DNA of 42,425 nucleotides from a virus: positions 1 to 42,425 of IMG/VR virus record IMGVR_UViG_3300033153_003124, one strand, 5' to 3'. The notes beneath the pieces were generated by a model that was not told the origin of the DNA, ran no database searches, and was given only the letters and a program-made list of their open reading frames with translations. The stretch's first letter is position 1. Each line of letters opens with the position of its first letter. Positions 5,590 to 15,086 of the stretch are shown here, one piece after another. The position numbers and the translations under genes were made by a program.

Positions 5590-8500
5590 TATTTTTCTTC
5601 TTGTTTTCTTTTTAAGGCATCTAATACTGTTTGCACATCTGTAAAACGATTAAGATGTAGTTTCTTGTAATTAGTTCTTACATAGCTAGTGGTACTCTTA
5701 ATAAGGTCAGACCTTTCATCATCAGTTGCTTGTTCATACTCAGGTGTTGTCATAAGTATAGTAAGTAAACCCTCTAATATTCCACCAGATTCTTTTCTAA
5801 GTATATCTAATTCTAATGGTTTGAGGTCTAATTGAACACCAGCTACACTTTGAGTCTTTCCTAATTCAGATGGTGTAGGATTATAACCTATCTCTCTTAG
5901 ACGTTTAAGCTCATCAACAACTATACTTGTTTTAGGTGTAGATGAATTAAATAAATCAAAGAAAGCAGTAATACCATGTTGGTCATTGATAAGTGCTTCT
6001 CCTAAAACATCTCTTTGAGGTGGTAAGGTTTGACTTAGACCTGGAACACCTGCTCGGAAAGCATCAGTTAATCCATACCTTTCACGCTTTAATGGGTCTA
6101 AAGACTTTGCTAAGTCTTTTAGTATATTAGGTATAACAGATGCTAGTTGTGATTTAAGGTAAGTACCACCATATCTTTGTGGGTCAGATACTGCATTTAA
6201 TGGTCCTTGGACACCAGCTAGTAAGGATTGGCTTAGGAAGTCCTGTCCTATAGCTCCTCCAAATGCACCAATACCACCACCATCTTCTGACATTAGTTCT
6301 TGTTGTGCCTTAGCACCTGCAAGCATTACCATTGTCTGTGGTCCTACCGAGTTTATGTTTCTCCACTTACCGAGTATAAATATTGAATTAGGTTTTTTAC
6401 CCTCTAGTTCCCATTGGTTTCTTTCTGCTTTATCTTTAGCTTGTCCAGTCATTAAACCTTTCTTTGCAAGCCAAGCTGATATACTAAATATTCCAGTACC
6501 GATAACACCTCTAGCCATCTCTTTACCAGCTTGTAGTTGTAGGCTAGGTACATTCTTTGCTAATACAATCCCTACCTTTGTTGTACCCTTTAATAAACCA
6601 ATAGGTGAGTAGTCAACAATCTTACTAAGGATGGAACTTGGTACACCAGTAAACGGCATAGCAACTTCTCCAGCTCCCTTTAGGAGTCCAGAAAAGGTAT
6701 TATTATAGAATTGTGCATAAGCATCATCAGACTTTAATCTCTTACCCATAGCCTTCTTAGCTGCTGTTGCAATCTGTGCAAGTTTTGTTTTATCCTTAAA
6801 TGTAGCATATAGAGCATCTTTAGTAGCTTGTTCTAACATATCTTGTGTAATTTCTGTAACTTTTCTACCTGCGTTCTTAGATGCTGCACCCAACGAACTC
6901 TGAATAGAATGTTCAAAGGTCATCTTATAGAACACTTGGTCTTGTGCTGCTAGATTTCTAAATACAACATTAGTGCTAAACTCTAAGGCTTTACCAGTTT
7001 TAGTTTTACCCCAGTTAATTCTCCTTACATCAAACTTTGTAGCCATCTCCTCTGGGTCTACACCATATCTAATTAAATCCCAAGCTGATTGGAAACCCTT
7101 TTTAGCTCCTGGAACAATACCTTTTGGTGTAGTAACCATAGTTCTCTGTCCAGTACGAGCTTTCATTATTATATCTAAAGGACTCTGGACAATATCTTTA
7201 GCAAATTCTGCACCAGTCTGGAATGAAGTACCAAGTAGATTTCTCTCAGACGTTCTAAGAGATGTTAAAAGACCAGCTTTCCATACTGTGATAGCCTTTT
7301 CTCCTAGAGTAGATGGAATCATATCTGCCATCTGCTTTTCAAGTTTAGCAATCAGTATGTTTCTTTGTCTACCGACTGGAGTTCTTACAATCTTATTCAC
7401 TAAGCCACTCAAAGACTTCTGTTGTTTACCAGTAAGTTCAGCTATCTTCCTTGATGCTGTTAGATTGTATCTTCTTATTTTACCAGCTACAGATAATGAG
7501 ATAGCTTCAGGACTCATCTTATCTATCATGGAGAACGCTTGTATACCACGACCCATCTCTGTACCCTTTTCTGATAAGTTATTAAATAGATTTGCCGCAG
7601 CTTGATGGTCTCCTTTTGCATCTAAGTTTATTGCCTCTTGCATTGTCGCTGCAACCTTCTTGTCTATATCTACCACCTTATTCAAATCAAGGTCTGCACC
7701 TTCTTCTAATAATGCTCTAGCTTCTCCCATGAGTTTCTTATTCTTCTTAGGGTCATAAGAACTTGTTACCCCAGCTTTAGTTTTCTCACTAATCTTCTGA
7801 CTTTCTTGTACTGACTCTGTAAATCCTCTTGCCTTCTTACCAGATGTTGGCTTAGTAGTAGGTGTACTATCTGCTACCTTGCCTACTGCCATTGGTTGAG
7901 GTTGTGCTTCTGTAAATACTTTAGAGATAATACTTGGTTCGCTAAGAGATGTTGCCATTTCAGTAGCTTGTCTTGTTGCTAGTCCTCTAAAGGATAGAGG
8001 TGTACCGTCTGGTAATACACGGTCTAATGCTTCTACTAATTCACCAAGGTTCTTATATTGGTAATCTCCTAGACTATTGATTGAATCATATACCTTCTTA
8101 GCAAACTTATCTTTCTTTAGAACATCATCTATAGATAACCCAAGATATTCAGGTTTCATTATCTTAATCTGTTCTGATGTATCGTATAGAAGTTTATTAA
8201 CATAATCAGGACTTAAAGATGCTGTATCTGATGGTGAGAATCCAAGATTCTTTATAGTTGTTTGTTGACCCTTACCTACATGACCTGTTCTTATATCTAA
8301 TCCACTATCAGCACCTTTTAATAAATCTTCGGCAGACAATACTGGTCCTCTACCTTTGAACTTACCTATTAGTTTAGATATTAAAGGTGTTGCTAATTCT
8401 GTTGTTCCTGCTAATACTGTTCCACCTATAATACCAGTTGCTACATCTTCTTTAGTAGGAGTTCTATCTTCACTTAAAGGATGTAAGGTGGCAAAACCAC

Positions 8501-9152
8501 CAGCCATTAACTGTGCCATAAGGATTCTTGCTGCAGGCGCACCAATCTTACCTAGTTTATTTATAAGTTTATATGCTTTACCCCAAGGTATTCCCCATTC
8601 AACGAGTGTCATAACATCACCAAAGACCTGCTTGGCTGTTGGTTTAGGTACTGGTACTGATGGGATTCCTTTCTCTTGTTGGTCAGTTATTTCCATTACC
8701 TTATTAGTAAACTGTCCACTCAGACGTACTGCTTGCTTAGGTCCTAACTCTGTTAAGAAGTCCATTGTAGAACTTAAAGCATTAGGTACTGTTGCTAGTA
8801 ATGACTGAGGTTGTCTGCTAGTAACATCTAATGGTTCTCTCTGTGTTGTCTGACTAACTAGATTCTGTACTGTTGATTTAGTATCTCCAGTAAGAGGAAC
8901 TCTCTTCTGTTGTGGTTGTACATAGTATCTACCGAAAGTCTGATTGAATCTATCTTGTATTGCATCTTTTGCTGTTGGTTGTGGAGGTGGTGCTGTAGCT
9001 TGTTGAATTGCATCAGACTTACCCCTTAACTGTCTAACTCTATCCATAATGTTTCCTCCACCACTACTAACACTCCCAGTCTGTGTAGGTTGGGTAGGAG
9101 AAGGGGTTTCGCCACTTCTCATCGCTCTAACTCTGTCCATTATATCTGACAT
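5589..9152 (-). CDS. Large virion protein, putative ejection/internal protein
   Basis: This 1187-residue protein is the largest product. Its N-terminus carries two copies of a peptide IMDRVR-x-M/L-R (residues about 4-12 and 35-43), spaced by low-complexity Pro/Thr/Gln. Hydrophobic Gly/Ala-rich segments follow (around residues 205-260 and 860-920), with long helical stretches and a charged C-terminus. Proteins of this size and make-up beside the tail genes of short-tailed phages are ejected with the DNA and form the channel across the cell envelope, as T7 gp16 or P22 pilot proteins do. No catalytic motif is evident. The role is inferred from size, composition and position. Confidence 0.6.
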   Translation of the reverse strand: MSDIMDRVRAMRSGETPSPTQPTQTGSVSSGGGNIMDRVRQLRGKSDAIQQATAPPPQPTAKDAIQDRFNQTFGRYYVQPQQKRVPLTGDTKSTVQNLVSQTTQREPLDVTSRQPQSLLATVPNALSSTMDFLTELGPKQAVRLSGQFTNKVMEITDQQEKGIPSVPVPKPTAKQVFGDVMTLVEWGIPWGKAYKLINKLGKIGAPAARILMAQLMAGGFATLHPLSEDRTPTKEDVATGIIGGTVLAGTTELATPLISKLIGKFKGRGPVLSAEDLLKGADSGLDIRTGHVGKGQQTTIKNLGFSPSDTASLSPDYVNKLLYDTSEQIKIMKPEYLGLSIDDVLKKDKFAKKVYDSINSLGDYQYKNLGELVEALDRVLPDGTPLSFRGLATRQATEMATSLSEPSIISKVFTEAQPQPMAVGKVADSTPTTKPTSGKKARGFTESVQESQKISEKTKAGVTSSYDPKKNKKLMGEARALLEEGADLDLNKVVDIDKKVAATMQEAINLDAKGDHQAAANLFNNLSEKGTEMGRGIQAFSMIDKMSPEAISLSVAGKIRRYNLTASRKIAELTGKQQKSLSGLVNKIVRTPVGRQRNILIAKLEKQMADMIPSTLGEKAITVWKAGLLTSLRTSERNLLGTSFQTGAEFAKDIVQSPLDIIMKARTGQRTMVTTPKGIVPGAKKGFQSAWDLIRYGVDPEEMATKFDVRRINWGKTKTGKALEFSTNVVFRNLAAQDQVFYKMTFEHSIQSSLGAASKNAGRKVTEITQDMLEQATKDALYATFKDKTKLAQIATAAKKAMGKRLKSDDAYAQFYNNTFSGLLKGAGEVAMPFTGVPSSILSKIVDYSPIGLLKGTTKVGIVLAKNVPSLQLQAGKEMARGVIGTGIFSISAWLAKKGLMTGQAKDKAERNQWELEGKKPNSIFILGKWRNINSVGPQTMVMLAGAKAQQELMSEDGGGIGAFGGAIGQDFLSQSLLAGVQGPLNAVSDPQRYGGTYLKSQLASVIPNILKDLAKSLDPLKRERYGLTDAFRAGVPGLSQTLPPQRDVLGEALINDQHGITAFFDLFNSSTPKTSIVVDELKRLREIGYNPTPSELGKTQSVAGVQLDLKPLELDILRKESGGILEGLLTILMTTPEYEQATDDERSDLIKSTTSYVRTNYKKLHLNRFTDVQTVLDALKRKQEEK

Positions 9153-9167
9153 ATCTTTATATTAGGT

Positions 9168-10274
9168 TTATTGAGGTATGTAACCTGATAGTATATCTGC
9201 TGCGGTCTTAGGTCTATTTCTTTCTTCTGTACTTGGGTACATATCATAGATGTCATCCATGATGTCTTTTGGATTCATAAATGGGTTATCTTCTGCCACT
9301 ATTGCTCCATATTCTTCTCTAGTCATCTTGGTATCACTTCCAGGTTCATCTACTGCTAAGAAAGATGTTATTGGTAGACCATTATATTCCCTAAGAGCTA
9401 AATTATATTGGTTCTTATCAGTCTGAGTTACCTTATCAGTTGTTCCAGTATTAGGATTGAAGTAAGGTTTACCTAAGTCATACTCTTGTTTGAGTATATC
9501 TCTTTCTTCTTTCTCACTTAGAGCGAAGAAGTCATCACCCATCTGTATTACATGTCTACCTTGTGCTATTAGTCTATCTCTCTCTGCTGGTGAGGATATG
9601 TAGTTTCTACCCTTACCTGCTTGTTCATCTCTATTCTTTCTAATGTATGCTTGTGTTCCTGGAATATCTCCTTCTGCTTCAGCAAGTTTCAATTCAAAGT
9701 CTCTAGCATCTTTATATGCAGTAATCTCTGCACCTCTAGTTGCGGCTGCTTGGTCTATTATTCCTTGTACTATCTTATTCTTTAAGTCGTACTTCTGTTG
9801 TGAATCTAATCCTGTTAGCTGTTCTATCTTTAAGTTAATACCTGAAATATCTTCTTGCTCTCTTCTACCTAATGACTCCATAGCTAGTGAATGTTGCTTA
9901 CCAGTAGAGGTTAATTGTCTAGTAAGTGGAGCTATATTACGAGCTGCAACGCCTTGTCCAATGCCAGATAATTGTCCAGATGCGTCATAAAGCTGTCTAG
10001 AGGCAGAACCAGCCCTTGTTTGGATACCAACCTCTTCCATACCAAACTTGATTTGGTCTAAAGTATCTTGATATGTGTTAATTCTTTGTTGTCTTAGGTC
10101 AGCATAAGAACCCTGAGTTGTACTCAGTTCTTGCTGATAACCCGATTGGGTTAATCCTGTTTGTTGGTTGATGAGGTCAATACCCTCTGTGTATTGTACG
10201 TTTTCTGGCAACTGTTCCGCTGCTGTGTCGTAATCAGGAACAGATGTGAAATCATCTTGTATTTCTTCTGGCAT
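9168..10274 (-). CDS. Coiled-coil virion protein, putative internal protein
   Basis: This 368-residue protein has a Gln/Thr/Ser-rich, helical N-terminal half (for example YADLRQQRINTYQDTLDQIK) and a more mixed C-terminal half. There is no transmembrane segment or enzyme motif. It sits just upstream of the 1187-residue protein, like the smaller internal-core or ejection proteins of podoviruses that act together. That assignment rests on context and composition only. Confidence 0.55.
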   Translation of the reverse strand: MPEEIQDDFTSVPDYDTAAEQLPENVQYTEGIDLINQQTGLTQSGYQQELSTTQGSYADLRQQRINTYQDTLDQIKFGMEEVGIQTRAGSASRQLYDASGQLSGIGQGVAARNIAPLTRQLTSTGKQHSLAMESLGRREQEDISGINLKIEQLTGLDSQQKYDLKNKIVQGIIDQAAATRGAEITAYKDARDFELKLAEAEGDIPGTQAYIRKNRDEQAGKGRNYISSPAERDRLIAQGRHVIQMGDDFFALSEKEERDILKQEYDLGKPYFNPNTGTTDKVTQTDKNQYNLALREYNGLPITSFLAVDEPGSDTKMTREEYGAIVAEDNPFMNPKDIMDDIYDMYPSTEERNRPKTAADILSGYIPQ

Positions 10275-10318
10275 GTTTGTTTAATTAGTGTTTATTTTAC
10301 ATTAAAATTAGATAGCAA

Positions 10319-10359
10319 GAGTACCAAAGTGGCTGGAGGATAACACCGCTCGGGTACTC
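10319..10359. other. Two-stem RNA structure between genes
   Basis: An outer 7-bp stem (GAGTACC at 10319-10325 with GGTACTC at 10353-10359) encloses an inner 5-bp stem (10328-10332 with 10346-10350, one G-U pair). It lies in the 100-base gap between two leftward virion genes. It lacks a clear U-tract in the leftward sense (TTGCTATCTAATTTT), so it may be a weak terminator or an mRNA stability or processing element. Confidence 0.45.
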
Positions 10360-10374
10360 ATGTCATTCAATTTT

Positions 10375-10524
10375 CTATTTCTTCTTCTCTTCTTTTACAA
10401 CTTCTGGTTGTGGAGTTGCTTTGCTTTGTAGTAATCCAATTAGTTGGAATACTTCTGCGTAAGGTTTTGAAGCTAGGTAATTAAGTATAGCTTCTGCTTC
10501 TTGTTTTGTGAGTGTTACCTCCAT
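10375..10524 (-). CDS. Small helical protein
   Basis: A 49-residue frame begins MEVTLTKQEAEAILNYLASK and ends in a charged KEEKKK tail. It lies between the collar-like fibre gene and the structured gap. The sequence looks like two amphipathic helices, perhaps a fibre chaperone or small virion part. No family is recognised. The upstream sequence AACGAACAAACGT has no good ribosome binding site. Confidence 0.5.
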   Translation of the reverse strand: MEVTLTKQEAEAILNYLASKPYAEVFQLIGLLQSKATPQPEVVKEEKKK

Positions 10525-10535
10525 ACGTTTGTTCG

Positions 10536-11639
10536 TTAGTAAATTATTACTTGTTGCTTAAATGTATCTCCAGCTCCTTCGTACTTTACGAAGATTGCTG
10601 TTCTATATAATGGGAATCCAGATTCTGCTGTATTGACTGCTAGTCCTGGAGTTGAATTTCCTACTGTCCAAGTATGACTATGGTCATAAGTCGGTACTGT
10701 ATAAAATGGTGAAGTTCTATCAACAACTGTACTAGCACCATTACCATCTGTTGCACTATGATTGTGTCCTGTATTTCCAGTATGAGTATGTTGTGATGAA
10801 CCACCTGTATCTACTGCATCATCTGCTCTTAGGAACTTGCCATCTTGTAGAGTTACTCTTACCCAACCTGCTGGTATATCTACTACATCTCCATCAAAGA
10901 TTCCTATAAGTCCTACTGGTGTTTCTGCTCCTGCTGCTGTCGCTGCTATTAAATCTCTATAAGTAGGTGAGTCATTTCCATTATGGATATTTGAACTACT
11001 ACTTCCAAATGCTACCGAATGAGTATGTGCTTGTGCTGCTGTTGAACGAGATAAAAATACTGCACCTAGAAATGCTCTACCACCTGGATTACTTGTTGTA
11101 TTAGAATGGGTATGTGCTGTTGTATGTGTATGGTTATTTGAACTTCCACCACCATCTCCTGCATCTCCACCTGCTCCAACTCCTTTAAGAAACTTATTAT
11201 TAAGAGCTGCATAGTTTGACCAACCATCTGGTAATGCTTCATCAAATAAAGCTATCACTCCTGCTGGTACATCTTGGTCTGCTCCGCTTGGTGTTATATA
11301 AATTACTTCCCAATTAGGTGGTTCGTTAGCTGCTGTTCCTGATGCTGTTGTACTTGCGTTACTATTCTTACTTGCGTGAGGATGTGCTTCTATTGAAAAA
11401 GCTGTAGCTTTACTACCTATTGATGCTGTAGTCGTGTTTGTAGTTACATTTGATACAAATGTGTGAGTATGACTTACATGATTATGAGTATGTGTTGTGC
11501 TACCACCATCTGTTCCGCCATTAGCATCTGTTGCTGCTCCAAATACACACCTACCAGCAAACTGAGTACCTTCTTCCCATCCTGCAGGTATGTTCGCATT
11601 GTCATCATCAAAAGGGAGATATACTCCATTAGGAATCAT
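10536..11639 (-). CDS. Tail fibre with three collar-like, His-rich repeats
   Basis: This 367-residue protein consists of three repeats. Each contains a phrase like PAGWEEGTQFAGR, PDGWSNYAALNNKFLKG or PAGWVRVTLQDGKFLR, followed by a histidine cluster (THTHNHVSHTH, NHTHTTAHTH, QHTHTGNTGHNH). The PxGW...GxF signature is that of phage tail-collar domains, and HxH clusters in fibre tips such as T4 gp12 hold iron ions that stiffen a trimer. Each repeat also ends in a Y-R strand. It likely forms a receptor-binding or short fibre. It abuts the next fibre gene, sharing one base. Confidence 0.8.
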   Translation of the reverse strand: MIPNGVYLPFDDDNANIPAGWEEGTQFAGRCVFGAATDANGGTDGGSTTHTHNHVSHTHTFVSNVTTNTTTASIGSKATAFSIEAHPHASKNSNASTTASGTAANEPPNWEVIYITPSGADQDVPAGVIALFDEALPDGWSNYAALNNKFLKGVGAGGDAGDGGGSSNNHTHTTAHTHSNTTSNPGGRAFLGAVFLSRSTAAQAHTHSVAFGSSSSNIHNGNDSPTYRDLIAATAAGAETPVGLIGIFDGDVVDIPAGWVRVTLQDGKFLRADDAVDTGGSSQHTHTGNTGHNHSATDGNGASTVVDRTSPFYTVPTYDHSHTWTVGNSTPGLAVNTAESGFPLYRTAIFVKYEGAGDTFKQQVIIY

Positions 11640-13849
11640 TATGGTTTCTCACATTTAATTGTAACGGACAATCCATTCGGTGCTGTCGTAGAGTGAACGG
11701 CATCAATATCTATATATAAAGCATCTCCTGTAGCTAGGTCATCATTAGCTTCATTAACTACTCCATCTGAGGCAAACCATTCATCTCCTATTGTAACTTT
11801 AGTTGAGAGTACATCTACCTCAGCTCCTGCTCGTCTGCGTCTTACTTGAATATCAGTAGTATCATCTACTCCTTTATCATCTACTATTGCTGTTACATCG
11901 GTTATTTCATAACCATTCAAAGTTGCGTTAATAGGTATTGCAGTTAGTCCATCTATTACTGCTACTGCTACATCTGCTGCTACTAATGATTGAGCTACTG
12001 TTTTTGTTACTACAGTTGCTAAATCTACATCAGTATCTGCCATTGTAATTGTTCTGGTATTCCCTGTGGTAATTTGGTCTGCTTCAAAATCAATTATACT
12101 TGTAGGGTCGCCATCATCATATATGTGAAAGTTAGCATCACTAAATTCTGTTAAAGCAGTAGAACCTGCACCACCACCGATAGTTCCCATTGGAGAACCA
12201 GTTAAGGAATATACTTCAGCTCCTACTGGAGTGTGGTCGCCTGCTGTTTTCTTAAATGTAACTCTACATACTAGGAACGCTGTATTATTAAATTCTTGGT
12301 CTGCTGTTCTTACATCAAAGTTACTAGAATCTGATATTACTGCTGATTCAGAATTGTAAACTCCAGTTGGTAGATTTACAAACAGTTTAGATTGATTCCC
12401 TGTCTGGTCGCTTGATGCCATTGTAGCCCAGATAGTTATAGAGAAGTATTTATTAGTACCAATAGCATCTCCATTAGCCAATTCTGCTACATCATTCAGG
12501 TCATGTATATTTTCTAGTTTAGCAAAAGTTCCGATACCACTAGCATTAGCTACTGTAGCTCCATGTGTTACAACATTAAGTGCTGGAAAATCTTGTCTAT
12601 GTAATTGAAATACTACTCCTGCTGTTACTGACAAATTCATAGCAACACCATCATCTAATGTAGAAGCACAACCAGATACATATTTAGGTCCAAGCCATCT
12701 TAATTTCTCTCTCATATAAGATAGTTGTCCTCTACCATTATGCTTTACAGCTTCAGTAGTTCTTTGTAAGGATATTGGTCCATGTGAAGTAACTGTTGCT
12801 GCATCTTGTATTACAACTATTGAGTGCCAAGCAAATGTTCCAGTAGGTAGTGATGTACTAGCTGCTAAGGTTGCTACTCCAGCTCCATCAGGAATTACAT
12901 ATACATAGTTTATTTGAGGAGCAGTAGCTGTACCTACAGTTAAAGCAATCTGTGCCTTACCTGCTGTACCAGCTCCAGTAGTACAATCAAGTATGTGCTT
13001 TTCTTCATCAAAGACATAAGCTAAATTACCACCAGCTTCTCCACCTCCACCTGCAACATCTTCAGTTTCCATGTAAACAGCAGCACCATCAACTACTACA
13101 TTAAGTGCTTGTTGAAATGCTGATAATCCAGATAGAGGATAACTGATTCTGTTTACTACATTATCTCCAAGAAGTTCTAATCTATCTGCAGTTATTTTAC
13201 TGGCGTTCTGAACTTCATTACTGTTCATATCAATATTGCCAGCCATTGTGCCACCAGTTAGTTCTAAGTAATTTGCATCTCCCCAAGCATTTAATCCATG
13301 TATAAATTCAGGGTCAGGGAAATGAACTATGTTTACATATATTTCACCAGCACCATTATTAGACCTTTGAACATGACCTACTACTACTGGATGATAAGTG
13401 TCTGCATCTACTGGGGTATTTTGTACTCCACCTGCTACTGTTCCACTAAGGAATAATGTATCTCCTGCAGAAAATGTACTTGTATCTAAATCCCTAACTA
13501 TTCCTGCTGTATTTATATATCCTAAACTCCCACTATTTATATCTTCTGTTGCCATTCCTATAGCTCTGAATTGAGGTGAACCAGTTGCTATTGCTCTTGT
13601 TACTGTTACATTTGTTCCATCAGCACCATCTACATATACTACATCTCCATTTGAAATATTCTCACTTGCTTTAACTCTTAAAACAAACTCTTGTCCTACT
13701 TGTAGTTTTACAGTTCCACCTTTAAGTCCAACCTCTAAAGTTCCAGCATCATCATCCCAATGTAATCTACCTTCCTTGTGTCCAGGAGTTATATTGGTAT
13801 TGAAATCAATCCAAGGTTTATTTAATGATGAGTGAGACTTCTTTATCAT
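11639..13849 (-). CDS. Large tail fibre/virion protein
   Basis: The product is about 736 residues from ATG 13849, which has GGGAG upstream and overlaps the previous stop as ATGA (a TTG 18 bases earlier is also in frame). Early segments (VLRVKASENISNGDVVYVDG, and GDTLFLSG) resemble the small beta-barrel decoration domains found in phage fibres; the rest is Ala/Thr/Gly/Asp-rich beta structure. A repeat-like C-terminal part (DATTIDIQVRRRRAGAEVD region) precedes the end. It is one of a run of adhesin genes. Its specific binding role is unknown. Confidence 0.7.
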   Translation of the reverse strand: MIKKSHSSLNKPWIDFNTNITPGHKEGRLHWDDDAGTLEVGLKGGTVKLQVGQEFVLRVKASENISNGDVVYVDGADGTNVTVTRAIATGSPQFRAIGMATEDINSGSLGYINTAGIVRDLDTSTFSAGDTLFLSGTVAGGVQNTPVDADTYHPVVVGHVQRSNNGAGEIYVNIVHFPDPEFIHGLNAWGDANYLELTGGTMAGNIDMNSNEVQNASKITADRLELLGDNVVNRISYPLSGLSAFQQALNVVVDGAAVYMETEDVAGGGGEAGGNLAYVFDEEKHILDCTTGAGTAGKAQIALTVGTATAPQINYVYVIPDGAGVATLAASTSLPTGTFAWHSIVVIQDAATVTSHGPISLQRTTEAVKHNGRGQLSYMREKLRWLGPKYVSGCASTLDDGVAMNLSVTAGVVFQLHRQDFPALNVVTHGATVANASGIGTFAKLENIHDLNDVAELANGDAIGTNKYFSITIWATMASSDQTGNQSKLFVNLPTGVYNSESAVISDSSNFDVRTADQEFNNTAFLVCRVTFKKTAGDHTPVGAEVYSLTGSPMGTIGGGAGSTALTEFSDANFHIYDDGDPTSIIDFEADQITTGNTRTITMADTDVDLATVVTKTVAQSLVAADVAVAVIDGLTAIPINATLNGYEITDVTAIVDDKGVDDTTDIQVRRRRAGAEVDVLSTKVTIGDEWFASDGVVNEANDDLATGDALYIDIDAVHSTTAPNGLSVTIKCEKP

Positions 13850-14319
13850 AAGATAGCTCCCTTCCAAAAGTTCTGTGTTGCTGTATCTGATACTACATAT
13901 ACTGCGTTGTCTACATCATTGTAAGATAGTTCAACAGAATCTCCAGGTAATAGGAATGTTAAAGCATTAGAGCCATCATTAGCTACATTAGATTTACCTA
14001 CATATAGAGTGCCTTCATTATCATAATCTGCTGCTATAGTTATTGCCTGAGTTGTTCCTGTAAAGGTAGCTTCTACTGCTGTAGTTCCTACTGATACTTT
14101 ACCGCCACCTTCCATGTCTTTAGATTCAGTCATATCACCAGCAACTAGGTTCACATCCATAGCTGTTTTAGCACCAGTAACAGTACCTGTAACTCTACCA
14201 ACTGTAGAACCTACTACGGTTTCTACTTGTGGAGTAGTGTTCAGGGTAAGATAAGAACTATCCTGAGCTTCATTGTGGATTCTTTGTGATGTTTTTTCTG
14301 TTCTTGAACCTGTTGCCAT
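13846..14319 (-). CDS. Small beta-rich virion protein
   Basis: This 157-residue protein has a polar, charged N-terminus and then a Thr/Val/Gly-rich beta domain (VVGSTVGRVTGTVTGAKTAM). It ends by overlapping the large fibre gene. The strand pattern suggests a compact beta barrel or fibre accessory. No catalytic or metal motif is visible and no family is recognised. It lies in the middle of the adhesin block. Confidence 0.6.
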   Translation of the reverse strand: MATGSRTEKTSQRIHNEAQDSSYLTLNTTPQVETVVGSTVGRVTGTVTGAKTAMDVNLVAGDMTESKDMEGGGKVSVGTTAVEATFTGTTQAITIAADYDNEGTLYVGKSNVANDGSNALTFLLPGDSVELSYNDVDNAVYVVSDTATQNFWKGAIL

Positions 14320-14339
14320 GTTTGTTTAGTTAGTTGTTA

Positions 14340-15086
14340 TTATGTTTTAGCTATTAAATGTCCACTCCACATAGTAAGGTCTATTCTACCTTTCAATGTA
14401 GGACTACCAGCTGCACCCTCTAATACTTTTAGAGTAACTGTTTCACTTGCTGAAAGATGAACTGTTTGACTACCAGGGATACCTAAACCACTAGTACCAG
14501 AAGTGTGTTGGTTAGTTAGAAAAAATACACCAAGTGATGAACCAGTTAATGTAAATCCATAATAGTTCTGGTCAATAGTTGGACTATAATGAACCTTACA
14601 ATCAAAATGATAATATCCTGCATATGGAGCTGTAAATATCCCTGTTGTATTATTATAATTACTTCCTATATCATATATTTCTGTATTACATATAATAGTA
14701 TCACCACTATCAACAGTATCATCAGCACTATTATAAGCCCTAAATCCAACAAACCCACCCTCAGGATATAATTTATTACCATGTATCCCATCAACTGTAT
14801 CAGCATTTCCTGTAACAGATAGTGCTTGCATATAATCTACTCGTACTGATGCTCCAGTTGCAGGTGCAGTTACGAATGTAAATGTTCCTGCTCCTGGTGA
14901 AGTTTCATTAAAGTCATCTGTAGGAAACTTCCTTTGACCATTAAGCCACACTATAAGTGAACCACCAACATAAGCGTTAGCACAGGTATAGAGAGTGTTA
15001 GCAGAGTTCACTAAACCAGCAGGAGTTTCCGAGTGTGTCCACCCATTCATTCCGAAGTCTGTTCCTCTTGTAAATGATTGGCTCAT
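14340..15086 (-). CDS. Receptor-binding protein with C1q-like domain
   Basis: This 248-residue protein has an N-terminal fibre-type region with a WLNGQRKFPTDDFNET segment, typical of phage fibre attachment. A C-terminal domain of about 145 residues carries a C1q/TNF-like signature: FVGFRAY, then a Y-D-I-G-S-N-Y strand, GIFTAPYAGYYHF and a final Ile-Asp-Leu-rich strand. C1q-like heads form trimeric jelly rolls that bind proteins or acidic sugars. Here it probably forms the tip of a fibre. Confidence 0.75.
   Translation of the reverse strand: MSQSFTRGTDFGMNGWTHSETPAGLVNSANTLYTCANAYVGGSLIVWLNGQRKFPTDDFNETSPGAGTFTFVTAPATGASVRVDYMQALSVTGNADTVDGIHGNKLYPEGGFVGFRAYNSADDTVDSGDTIICNTEIYDIGSNYNNTTGIFTAPYAGYYHFDCKVHYSPTIDQNYYGFTLTGSSLGVFFLTNQHTSGTSGLGIPGSQTVHLSASETVTLKVLEGAAGSPTLKGRIDLTMWSGHLIAKT

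Noticed and set aside
6973-7605. Long frame on the + strand inside the 1187-residue gene
   Set aside because: It is a shadow of the leftward gene: no ribosome binding site, wrong strand for the operon, and composition rich in hydrophobic residues typical of antisense frames.
10319-10359. Possible tRNA or tRNA fragment
   Set aside because: The stretch resembles a D-arm, but no anticodon stem, T-arm or CCA end fits, and the outer stem closes too early.
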